A stretch of 64,000 bases of DNA from Coptis chinensis (lineage: Eukaryota > Streptophyta > Magnoliopsida > Ranunculales > Ranunculaceae): positions 105,429,001 through 105,493,000 of the forward strand of contig CM027380.1 in assembly GCA_015680905.1 (NCBI GenBank), written 5' to 3'. Shown piece after piece: positions 12,418-24,500 of this stretch (its first letter is position 1; every line of letters starts with the position of its first letter). The position numbers and the translations under genes are program-made. Below the pieces are notes generated by a model, which was not told the DNA's origin, did not search any database, and worked only from the letters and a program-made list of their open reading frames with translations.

Positions 12418-13342
12418 TATGTTGGAAGCTTCCATGCATTATCTGACTACATTCAAGAAATCTTGTATTTTGTGGTTGTAATCTTATGCTGCATTTTGAT
12501 ATTTTATCATCTGTGTTATTTAAGCTAGCGCGGACAATGACTTCATTTAGTCTTTTAAATAAATGATCTTTAGTCCTTCAGAGAATCCTAGTTGTTCACC
12601 TGAATGTTTTACAAAGCGTTTGAGGCAAGGCGTACCTAAAACACCCTAGAAGCGTTGAGTAATGTTGAGTACTGCGTATATGCATAGGAAGGGTACGCTT
12701 CATTGTGTGAGGCGTTCCCAAGACTACGCCTCCATCGCACAGACTTTAGGCCATACATATATTTTTTTTTTTCGAATTTCTTTTTCAAGTAGACATCATC
12801 ACATCAACAATAAGTAATATTAATGTATCAACTAATCCATCTTCACCTTAATTATTTATAGGGTATATTTATAACTAGCATCGGTTTTGGTATAGAGAAC
12901 CTGATTGTTCAATTCAGGATTATGGTAATGCCATATCTGGAGCCTGGAAGTGGCTGAAACTTGGGCTTTCCAAATTTTGGGTTGGCTTAGATATGTTGTT
13001 GTTCAATAGTAATAGCCATCCTTCATAGCATGCATGAACAAAGTCTTAACACAATACACATTTATTTAATTACACCATACATGCTTGAATCTATATTCTT
13101 GAATTAAAACAAAAATAAATATAAGTACTCAATCACCCATCAGTTGGGCGGATCATGTCTCGCGTGGTGCTCCCTGGAAACAATCAAGATTTCCATGGCA
13201 TGGTGCTCCAAATTACTTGATCATCATGACCACTAACAATAGACACCAGTCCACAATATACAGATCGAACATATACATATTGGAACTGGAAGTAGATAAA
13301 TTAAGAAGAGAAAAATATCAAAACCAGGAGCATTTTGATAAC
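12418..13342. other. Intergenic between transporter and H1-domain genes
   Basis: Holds the 3' end of the transporter transcript (TGA-rich, AATAAA-like sequence near 12558) and the 3' side of the convergent H1-domain gene. The segment 12610-12745 has several AGGCG/CGCCT motifs in opposite orientations, suggesting a degraded MITE. No coding region recognised. Confidence 0.4.
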
Positions 13343-14168
13343 TCATTTGTGCCGTTTCTGATGTATGGTACAGGTTTGGTATATCGATCTTGGATCAGCT
13401 TCAGATTCTTTGATTCTCAGTCTCTCGTGATGGAAAGGAAGGACATAAGTAGACTGTGGAGTAACTTCAATCTCTCCCTCATCCACAAGGCTTTTCAAAG
13501 TGAACTTGAGAACATCTTGGAAAAATATGGGAGATTCATTGTAAGCTGATTCAATGTACTTCATTATAGTTTCCTCTTTGGAACCATATTTGTCATCCTG
13601 TTCTCTTATTGCCTCCAGCACCAACTACACATACAAAAAACCATTCGAGAAAACAAAGAAATCCATTAAACACTAATACAAGAATCCAGTAAGAAAGAGA
13701 GATTCCTAGTTCAAATTTGATCGGTATTGCATTATGATCATATGCCAATGCACCATTCAAGAAAACAAAGAAAATACATCAATGCAACCATAGATACCAA
13801 CATATATTTGAAGTAAGAAAGAAAGAAGTTCAGATATATGTACAAACCTGTGAATAATGGGGATGAGATGGTTGGTCTTTTGCATGGTAAGAACGTCTGA
13901 AAACTTCTTTAGAGGGTGCTGTTGTTGGGTCGACGATGTTCTTTATAATTTTTATGTCCTTCCGAAATAGTGCAGATTCTGCATCTTCATCACCATAGGT
14001 AGTACTGGGATTTATGATGGAAGGAGTAGAGGATTTTGAGATGGACGGACTCGTAAGATCTATGATGGATGGCTTAAAGTGCTTTGGGTTTTTGATAAAT
14101 GAAGGGGTGAGCTTCCCTGTCTTTGGTGGTCTACCTCTCTTTGCTTTTCTACTACCTTCTTCTTCCAT
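13343..14168 (-). CDS. AT-hook and linker-histone (H1/H5) domain protein, two exons
   Basis: Exon 1 (13848-14168, 107 codons) and exon 2 (13343-13624) join in phase 0 through a GT-AG intron, giving 200 residues. Residues about 7-20 contain an AT-hook core (RGRPPK), which binds the minor groove of AT-rich DNA. The join creates HPHYSQLVLEAIREQ, the usual opening of the H15 winged helix, which continues through KYIESAYNE and VLKFTLKSLVDEGEIEV to about residue 175. Plant H1/HMG-Y-type proteins combine these domains, usually with several AT hooks; only one is obvious here. A nuclear chromatin-binding role is inferred. The short tail after the domain lacks the Lys-rich C-terminus of canonical H1, so it is not a standard linker histone. 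The start is the first Met upstream of the AT hook. Confidence 0.85.
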
Positions 14169-14819
14169 GACAACAGATTTGATGATTTAATCTTGAAGAT
14201 ACGTGTATGCGCTTGTTTGGAGAAGAAGGGCGCTTTAACTTGGCACGCAAGATTACTGTTTGTACGTTGAAGTAACAATAGACCAGTTGTTTATACAGAG
14301 GTGTAGTTCTGATGGCATGTAAATATATACAGAGGTTTTGGTTATGGCAGGGGTGTTTGGATATGCGGATGCATATGAAATTCAGGGTTATCTCCATCCG
14401 AATCCTAATTCACCAAAGAAAATCAAGAATCCCAAATCGTTAAGGAACCTTTTAAAGAGTTGCACCATGCAAATCACGTATGTTTAACTAAGGTAATATT
14501 TGTAACTCAGAAAATACTAGTAGTGCCTTGCCCATAGTTGTAACTTCCTTTCCAGTAATCGCGTATACTCCATAGCTTAGTCTGGCAAATCAATATTGGT
14601 AAACACAGACGTGATGCTCTCAAAGAGGAGCTCGAGCAGTTGAGCGTGAGCACTACTCTATTATTACAGAGAACCTAAGATGATGAATTTTATAATGTTT
14701 GTCCTTATTTGCGATATTGAGAAAGAGTGCGTTTCTCATCAATTATTACATGTATGTGTGCAAAATGCACTTACACAACTTAATTTGAAGACCTACCAAA
14801 CATGATACAAGAATGAAGA

Positions 14820-14945
14820 AGGAACAGAGTAGAGAAAGGAAAAAGTTTAAAGAGTAGTTCTGGGGGTGATATGGCTGGTTTCTTGAATAGTAAGCAGGTT
14901 TAAAAACTTTAGAACTGCTGTAGTAGGATTTCGTTCTATGAAAGA
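14820..14945 (-). pseudogene. Relic of a duplicated exon-1 end of the H1-domain gene
   Basis: The reverse strand here resembles the end of exon 1 of the neighbouring gene (13850-13930). The intact exon encodes APSKEVFRRSYHAKDQPSHP, while this piece encodes SSSKVFKPAYYSRNQPYHP with matching nucleotide blocks around it. It has no AT hook before it and no H15 exon after it, so it is the remains of a tandem duplicate. Confidence 0.55.
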
Positions 14946-15555
14946 GCATACACAGTGATGGAAAAACCTCCCAAATTTCATTTTTGATCTTATTATTGTT
15001 TCAAAGCATGGCCAAATTTTCACAAAATCTGTTGCAAAAAAGAAATTCAAATTCATACAATCAACTAATCAAGTGCAATAATCATTTAGTCTGTGTGAGC
15101 TTTTGGTGCTCCTCTAGATACTCTCCCCATATATATTGAGATACATTCAGTCTTTCAGCCATGTTTACATATAGAATTCAGTATTTCCGCTCTCAATCTC
15201 CTACAATAATTGACCACCCGAGGCACCCATATGTAAAACAGAATATATTAATGCACAAATGCACAATCACTTTCATCAACACTAATATCATTTTGTCACA
15301 ATAAATATTGTACAGATAACATTTGTACAGTACAACAAATAGCAATTCTCAAAATTGAAGAATCGAGATTATCCATGTCAGGAGAAAACGGATATGAGAT
15401 ATGTCGTCTCCTATTTTTTTCCTGATATGTACAGTCTCTTTTCAATGGGGAACCTGATTTTTCTCGGGTAGCATCTAGTTACAAGAATATGATGTGATCC
15501 ACACTGCATAAAATTGTGTTCCTCAACAAAGTGCATACGGACTCGAATTTGATTG
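14946..15555. other. 3' flank of the NHL gene
   Basis: No protein gene. The portion near 15260-15555 is the likely 3' untranslated region of the NHL gene and is what matches the relic copy at 620-960. Confidence 0.45.
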
Positions 15556-18500
15556 TCAGCAATGGTTTTTATTGAGAGATACATTGACCTCAATCGTAGA
15601 GTCTGTTAAAACAACTTCATTCGCTTTATCAGCTTTTGGGTGGTCTTGACAATCAAACTCCAATCTCAGGCGCAAGGGCTTCATGAAGACAATGTCTTTA
15701 ATTCCTCTGTTTGATTTTACCACTAACTGAGCACATGCATCCGTTCCTAGCTTTCCACTTCTGTGGTTTACAATATCTAATATCCTTTTGACATTTTCCT
15801 CATGGCAGAACTCCTGATATATTGAATTCTTTTTCATCTTCAAATAAAGTGCAGCATAAATGATTACCTGACAAGAAATGGAGATAATGTTAGGACTTGT
15901 TGATTCACATTTGTGCTCAAAGCTGTGTGCATTTGCAATTACCTAGGTGCTATTGGTATAGTGGCTTGGTTCTCAACATTTTGTTTGTATCAGAGGTTGC
16001 TCCATATTTAGCAACATGCAATAGGAGACTAGGACTCTAGTTGTGCATACTGAGTTGAACAGTGATCTGAATAAAGCATTTTGGGTCTTCAGAGATACCG
16101 TTGAGGGGAGAATCTACATAACTAACAAGTTGTTGCATACTTGCATCTGATGGAGCAAATGCATGAAAATAACTTAAAATGCCAATTGCAATACATAAGC
16201 CAAGACCAAGTAGACATCTAAATGGCCATACTAATATTTTTCGAAATTTGTTGCAATAGTGAATATATTAAACGACATACAAAGCACTACAACTACATCC
16301 AGCTTGTACTTTGTACCTGTTGAGATACAAATAAGGAGAGAACACATGCTTAGACTACTACCTACTCAATGTGGGACTAAACCACATACTAGAATTTATA
16401 TATATATCTCAACAGTACCTATACAAAATAACAGTTCGTCTAATTAATCTCTAAAAAAAATTCTTTAACAGTGTTAGGGTTGTGCTATACTGGTAAGAGC
16501 TTATCTACTACTAAATCCATAGCAATCTGTCTCTTCGTAATTAAGACAAAGATATCCATAGACTAATAGACATACCTCACTTGTTCCAGGACTGATGTTA
16601 ATAGCACTATGAATGCTCAGTCTGTTCTCTTCTTGACTGTTAGTCTCCGGATTACCATTCGCATCATCCCCAACCGTTTCAAAGGCAAGATTATCTAACT
16701 CGTCAAACCACTGTTGAGCAACACCAACCTGCAAAAACACACAATCTGAGCACTTGTGGTACTATATACACTATAAGATTATAAATCTAAATACCAGGTA
16801 GTTTTACAACTAATTTTCCAGATGGAGCCCATGTTTTATAAGCAGGGAGTGATCTTTGAGAAGGCCTTAATATACATATTTCAGTAAAACTTAGTTCACT
16901 CTTAACTTCTATTTCAAACGAGAGTCACTAAGAAGTAGGAATTGTGGACCATTTATTTCAAAATCACAAGTACAAGTTAGTTCATCAAGTGTTTAGGATT
17001 TTAAGAATTAAACCGTTGATAATAAGGAACACTGTTATGCAAATGTTAATCCCAGAATCATGCACGAGACTGTGAAATGAATTTTTTTATGAGTAAAATG
17101 CAAGCTTCATACTTCTTGTGATGATGCATCCATGTCATCGAATCCTGAGACTTCGGCAGCAGAACCTCTTGCTTGGCGCCAGATACATCCTTCTTGTAGT
17201 GGTCCTGCAAGCTCAGTATCCACTGGAATATCTACATTCACCTGTATATTGCATCTACCTGCTCCACATATATAAGAAAGTTTTATTGTGCGGCTGAGGA
17301 ATCAGATTGCTAATTCTTATTGGATAGTGAAAGATCCAATCAAAGGTTCTCACGTATAAGAAAGTTTTATTGTGATCAAGCATAGATATGGCACCACCAA
17401 ATAATACTTGAATATCCCATAGATTAATAAGAGGAGCATGTCAAACATAAGTTAACTGTGACCGTATAATAGGTTAGAGAGAGAGAGTCCAGAACATGTG
17501 ACCTCCCTAAACTTTAGAGAGAGAAACGCCTTATTTCTATGCCATTTCTAGTAATTTTCCTTCATAGAAAATAAGAGTTTCAGACAAAGCTTCCTTTTTA
17601 GGCAAGTTTTAAAAGTTTCACTGTCGTTGACCACCATCTTCCCATCCTCTGACCAGGTCATCATTGAAGATCCTTCTTCCTTGAGATCCGACGTACTCTT
17701 TTGTACTATGGAGAACCCAAACTTGAGATCCGACGTACTCCTTCCACTGTTGCTTATGGTGCTCGTCAAGGTGCGAACTTGTCTCAAGGGAGTTCCTTAT
17801 GTTTACCAGCAGCTTCCCCATCAGTTGCTAGTGGTGCTACTTCTCAAAGTGTTAACTTGGTTACCCAACCTCAAAGGTGTGAGTTCGGCTCCTCAAACGA
17901 ATTCTTCACAACCAAGCTCAATTGTGAATCCATGGAGTTCTCTCTTCAAAGGGAGTAACCCCAACAGTTCTGCTGCTCTTAAAGGAATGGATGTTGATCT
18001 TGTTGGAGTAGCTAAGATACCAGACTATATAATCAACCATGGTGTGTCTGAATGGAGTAATTATGTAGTTGGGTTTTTTGTAGGAGAAGGCTCCCATTTC
18101 CTTTAGTTTGTGATTTTTAGCAAAAGAATTGGAAGATTAAGGGTGGATACTCCATATCCACTGACAAAGACTTATTCTACTTCAAGTTTAATTTGGATGA
18201 AGACATGAGGCAAGTCCTTGAAGATGACCCAATGCACATTACTGGTAACCTCTTTGTCATTAGGCAATGGTCTCAAGAAGTTGAAGCTCAAAAATCCAAG
18301 ATCAAGACATTGCCAGTGTGGGTGAAACTTATGAATCTCCCAAAGGAGTTGTGGACTGATGATGGACTTAGCTATGTTGCTAGTTTAATAGGTAATCCTT
18401 TATGTATGGACCAAGCTACTAAGCTCAGGCAAAGACTCAATTTTGCAAAATTCTGTGTTGTAGTACCAGTCGACCATGAGTATAAGAGCTCAGTTAGAGT

Positions 18501-21500
18501 TAAGATGGGGGAGAATCAACTTGATATAGAACTTGAGTATCCTTGGACAGGCTTTCTCTTAAATGGACTGTCCGTTTACGGACATGTTATATAGTGTCTT
18601 GAGCAGCTTATATAGTGGCTTGCACAGCTTATATAGTGTCATATATAAGCTGCCCACGAACAAGTTAATAAGTGTAAATTAAAAAGTTGTTCAAGACACT
18701 ATATAAGCTGTTCAAGACACTATATAAGCTGCCCCACGAACATGTCTGTTTACGAGAAATCCTGTATCCTTGGATACCCGTAGCATGTAAAACCTGTCAT
18801 AAGTTTGGCCACAAAGAATCAAGTTGTGCAGCCAAAGTTACGTCAGTGTGGGCTGTAAAAAAGGTAAATAACAAGCAGAAAGAGCAACATATGGCTGCTG
18901 CAGCAGATGAAGTGACTGAGATCATAAATGTGGTGGAGAAATATAAAGCTCAAGATAGTGAGGTAAATTCCATATCTACTGCAAGGGAGAAACCAAATGA
19001 ACCTATAGTACAAGACTTAAATCAATTTCAAGTGATTGCGGAAGAAGAACACGAGGAGGAGGATGCAACACCTATGCAAGGCATAGGGGATAAGTCATAA
19101 CCTACAGTTACTAGAGTTCATGTCACACCAAATGCACTCAATGGCTTGGCTGAACATGTAGATGCAGGGGATACTTCAGAGGATGAACCCCCTGAACATG
19201 AAACCGAACATTTCAATGACCACTTACCTACTAAAGAACAGAACTCCTCGGTGGAGGCGAATATGAATTCTAATACCGAATGGATTGAGGTTGGGAGACC
19301 TAAGAGGGGCAAAAAAGCAAATCCAAACTCTCTCTCCTGGAGAGATCGATGATCCCACCATCACCATGCTTAAAAAAGGAGCATCTCTATTCCAGAACAA
19401 AAAGTTCAGATTTCTTGACAATTATATCAAAGAACTATGGGATGACAAGTACGGCATGACGTATGTTTGTGGAGCTTGTGATAAATTCTTTCAAGATGTT
19501 GACAAAGGGAAAGGACATTTAAGGATAGATCACTCTGATCTAGTGAAGAAGTACTCGAGGATGGGGAAAAAGAATTAGATTTTTGCTTTTGTTTCGGTAA
19601 CATAAGAGATGTAATGCAATATACTTGTGGTCAACTGGTCCGTGGTATGAGTTAGGTTTGTTATGCGTTCACATTGAGAGCTTATTAGGCTTTGTACCTC
19701 CTCCTGGTATGGATTTGTTGATTTTGTCGATGAGGACAAAGTCTTTGATGGTTTACCAATTAAGTAAGACCTCTTTTGATTAATATACAGGTGGGGGTCT
19801 GCCTTGCTTTTTCAAAAAAAAAAACTTTGGTACTTGTACAGTTGTACCAGATCATCCAATATCATTATGAAAGTGCCGGAGCATAGACAACATGTTGACA
19901 AAAGGAAAAGAGAAAACGAAAATGAATCAGATAGAAACATACCTGGGAGCACACTGAAACGCTGAAGATGATCAGGACACACTCTCTGACACGTATTACC
20001 ACTGAAAGAAAAGAAAGTGAAAAAAGTACCAGGTTGAGCAATACTCTAGTGAAAATGCAAAACAACGCAAATTGAAACATATAATGTTGTAAGGGTTTAT
20101 AACTGCACTAAGCCAACTCACCCAACAAAAATATTCTCCAAAGGAGACATTAGCCAATGTGGCAGACCGAGGATCCCGAAGTTTGAAAGGTGGAGATTTG
20201 AAATGATTCCAGATTCCCTATTTAATTTCAAAACAGCTTGACCAACTTCAAGTACACAAAGTTTCAACTAAATGATTATTTTTAATAGACTACGCAAAAA
20301 TCCAAAAGGTAAGTTACTCCATTCAATGCATTCACAAAAACTTAGTACCTGTATCACAAAATACTATGCTGTTGCGAAATGTTACCAATGATGAAACCAG
20401 ACTAACAATTGGGAACCCCTCTACTGTACTAGAATATACTTCTTGCTCAAACTTCTCCTTAGATATCTGTTTCAACAAGGATACTTTCTCTGTGATCATT
20501 TGTCCACAGATCTCCAGAATCTTCGGATATCCTTCAGAAATTTTATCGGTCAACATTCAATTACAGTTGTGAAGCAAATAACAGAAAAAGCAGAGGATCT
20601 CGAAGGAAACCTGTTACTACTTTTTCAATCCTTCCAGACGCTGGATCCATAATCCATAAGGTATGAAAACTGTGATTGAAGGAAAAGTAAATTATAAATA
20701 GGAACTATGAACTACAAATAGAACACTTTTGAATCATACAGGAAAAGGCATGAACTGATACAGAAGGGTGAGAAGAGGTACTAGTTACCTGCGACTAACA
20801 ATCAAAAGATTGTTTTCCCTTGACTTCATCAGATGCCAAGGAGTAAGTAAAGGCTCCAAATCAAGTTCCTTAGACTTTGGAGCAACTTCTCTCCCAATTC
20901 CAAGTTTATCCAAGACCCAGTTCCATATACCACTAATGTTATTACCAGTTCTGAATGGTGGATATATTGTTTCTATGGTCCTCCCCCCTATATCAGCTCT
21001 CCTGATAGCATGATTCTTCACAGAAAGTTTACCCACATAAGATAACTGACAAAATTTGTCATGAAAAAATATGCAATTTTTTCCACAAAAAGTAAGGATA
21101 AAAAAAGAACACAAAAGTACATATGAAACACAACAAAACTGATAATTGAGCTTTGTCGACAATCCTCGCCACTCCGCCTATGCAAATCCCAATTTACTTA
21201 TTTTTTCCTCATCGATTATGCATTATCCCAATTACAGGTCAGTAACAGGATTGATATTCCCAAATTGAAATCTACATTTGATCACATCTCCATTTAACTG
21301 ATGGACCTTAATTGGATTTATATCCTACATGCCTCACCACCCTTCCACTCGCACCAAGCTGTGAATTGGCATTTGGTCATTAATAAAGAGGCCGATATGT
21401 AATAAAATATACCTTACAAGTTTAGTACAAATTTTCTAAGATGGAGTATAATAGTCATCAGCTTCGTAATACAGATATAATATATAGACAAGAAATTTAG

Positions 21501-24500
21501 TGGCTTCAAGCCTAATATATGCTGTCAAAACTGACGCCTATTATAATATGTTTTTTTCTTTAAAAGTTAAAGCCTTCTTAAAGAATGAGAAAAAAAACCA
21601 CGAAATCTGATTATGTTCATATAATTACTGAAATTAGTATATGATGTGTTGATTTTTTCAAGTTAATAGAACATAGGATCCCTGCAAAATACTGTAGCAT
21701 GGTGCCTAGGCATCACTTAAGCAACGCCTAGGTGTTTGTGGACTATCCACCACCTCACCTTGTCACGCTTTGGCCAGCATAGAGCCAAACATTCTAGCCA
21801 ACATGAAAAACAATTAGACAAGGATCTCCAAAAAGGCATAGTTACAAACTCAACTGAGAAAATTTGTACAAACCATGACAATGCACACAGGGTTTATCCA
21901 TCACCTTTTATTTTTTATTTTTTTCTGTTGAGATTATTCTACTCCAATTTCTAGGTGTGTCCCACCTATTTCTCTCCCGAGCCACCTCTCATATTAATAG
22001 AATTGACCCTTCACATAAGCTCAAGCTTATGGAGAAATTGGCAATTCAACATGGTATCAGAGCACAGGTTTATAAGAGGTCTCGGGTTCAAGTCTTGCTA
22101 GGTGAAAGTTGCACAAAAAATTAAAAAATGCTCACCTGTGTTTATTTCCAGCGTGTCCCGCTGAGGGGGAGTGTTGAGATTATTCCACCCCAATTTCTAG
22201 GTGTGTCCTGCCTATTTTTCTCCCGAGCCTCCTCTCATATTAATATAATTGACCCTTCACATAAGTTCGAGCTTATGGAGAAATTGGCAATTCAACATTT
22301 TCATTTGAAGCAGTAAAAAGATAACGACTCCTTTTCCCTTTCCATGAATGGGTTGCATTCTTCCATATGTTGCCACAGTTCTTTAAGATATGGTTCGAAC
22401 ACTTCGTGTTGCAAAAAAAAATTGTATTGTTCCCATACACATATTACTTCTAATCTTTCAAGGCACTCACTGTGTACTTGATTTCGAAGGCTAAAATTAC
22501 AAGCCACAAGTGGAAAGTTTAGCACACGAATAAGACCAGGGTGTTCATACCAGATATTTTGAAACATAAATGAAATAGGTCCCATACAACCAGAATAATC
22601 ATGCACGATCAACCATCGCAAAGGATCAGGATAAAGTTTTGAGAGGTGACAAAACTGTCACCTTCAGTAAAATACAAGAGCAAATTTACATGAAGAGCAT
22701 CAAACTGTGTCTAATCTGCTGATTAGTTTTCCAGAGTTTTGGGCCCTTGCACCTTGTGTCCACAACCCTCAAATTAAAAATCCAGCACATCACAAACATT
22801 AGTTCTCCTAATAAGATCACTCAGTAATTCCCTGCTAATTTTTCATGGCTCCAATGAAGAAGATTAACTCTACTCAAAGTGTTCTCTTCTCAAGAACATA
22901 GCAACTAAAATAGACCACATTCACATATATAGGCGATATATTTGGCATGAATGTATTAATCAAAAGAGTAACCTCCACAGGCTCCATCCATTGGACGCAG
23001 AATCTTGCCTAGAAATGCTACTTATCATCAAGCCTATAAAATTGGTTTTTGTAGCCAATTGCTTTTAAAAACAACCTTTGTAAGTTTTATTAGACTTTTA
23101 AAGAGGAATCCGTATGCAATAATAATAATATGGTAAGATTTTGACCGATGCATGCCAAAACTTAATTGCAAAAGATTGCAATCCATTGTTCATGAAAAAA
23201 TGAAAGTCACTAATTCAATCCGTCACTATCAGCCATTTGAACTTCTCTTTAATTTCTACCACCCAATATTGTTATAGAAACTTAACTTCTAGACAAAAAT
23301 TGACATTGTTAATTGATATGACAACTAAAATGTTGAAAGAATGTCCTCTAACGGTTCCAATTCAGTTCGACAGCAAGTTAACTAGCACCATCTATGTTTG
23401 AGCTAGCTGACCCGTTAGGCAGAAGAAACAAGAAAGAAAAAGACAATATTTATTTGAATAATCAATCATTGAGTAAAGACATGGTTTAAGATAGTAGCAT
23501 ACAAGGATAGCATTCCTCTGAATTGAACTTATGACAAGTGGCATACCTCTGAATCCACGAAATAAAGACAATCCTCAAAAGCGTGATATAATGAAGCTGC
23601 AGGACGTAACAATTTGGCTGATTCAAATTCACCATCCTCAAAACCTGGAGAAGAACCAATCTAGAGAAAGATACAGGATCAGTCCACAAGAGACCGTTCA
23701 AATGGTTAAACAATAAAGGAACACCACTTATGTAACCGGGGCAGGGCTTCAACTAATGGTGCTTTCCAGTAAAGAAAACAATACATACACAGTCTAATAT
23801 CTTTCCATTGCCGTCAAATATGATGATTCGATGATGATTGCTGTCTGAAAGGAATAAGCGGTTTCCATCTTCATCAACAGAGATGCATCCTGTAATAAAA
23901 AGATTAAGGAATTTAAAGTTGGTTTAGAGAACTGCAACCAAAAGAAACTTTAGAGTAAACCATGTAGATAATAACTATACCAGGATAGTGAAGCAAAAAA
24001 TTCTGAAAGGGAAAGACACATGGCTCCTTAATGAGATCCAGTTGCTTAGCCCCAAATACTTTCAACTCTTTAACCGCTTCAGAGTTTTCATTCTTTAATA
24101 AACCTAATTCCTCAATAGCTGCATCAATGACCAAGTCGGTGTTATCAATTGAAAAAGAATAAAGGCATTAACGATTGGATCCACAATGTAGAGTGTAAAA
24201 AAAAACACCCAGTTTTTTTTAAAAAAGGTTGAGATATTTAAAGGCAATTGTTTGGAGTAAAAGAAGAATGCATAAAATTATGCTGGCCAAGTATACTTGT
24301 CAAAATAAATATTAAACATTTATACAGTATAAGAGTCTTAAGAGTCCAAAATGTTAAGTACATGACAATATGACATAGCAGTGCATAACATTAATCAATT
24401 CAAGAGGAAACACCAAGAGAAACCAAAAGATAAAGATCGACAAACGAGCCTTTCTGCAAGAAATGTACCACTTCATCTGGATTTTTTCCATCAAAACTAG

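Noticed and set aside
17508-17520. Possible 5' target duplication of the LINE copy (AAACTTTAG against AAACTTTGG after the poly(A))
   Set aside because: Only about 8 of 9 bases match, the sequence is simple, and part of it overlaps the A run; not strong enough to fix the 5' boundary.
22021-22100. tRNA gene suggested by a GGTATCAGAGC and GGGTTCAAGTCT pair
   Set aside because: These are the primer-binding site and internal sequence of the TRIM; no tRNA cloverleaf can be drawn.
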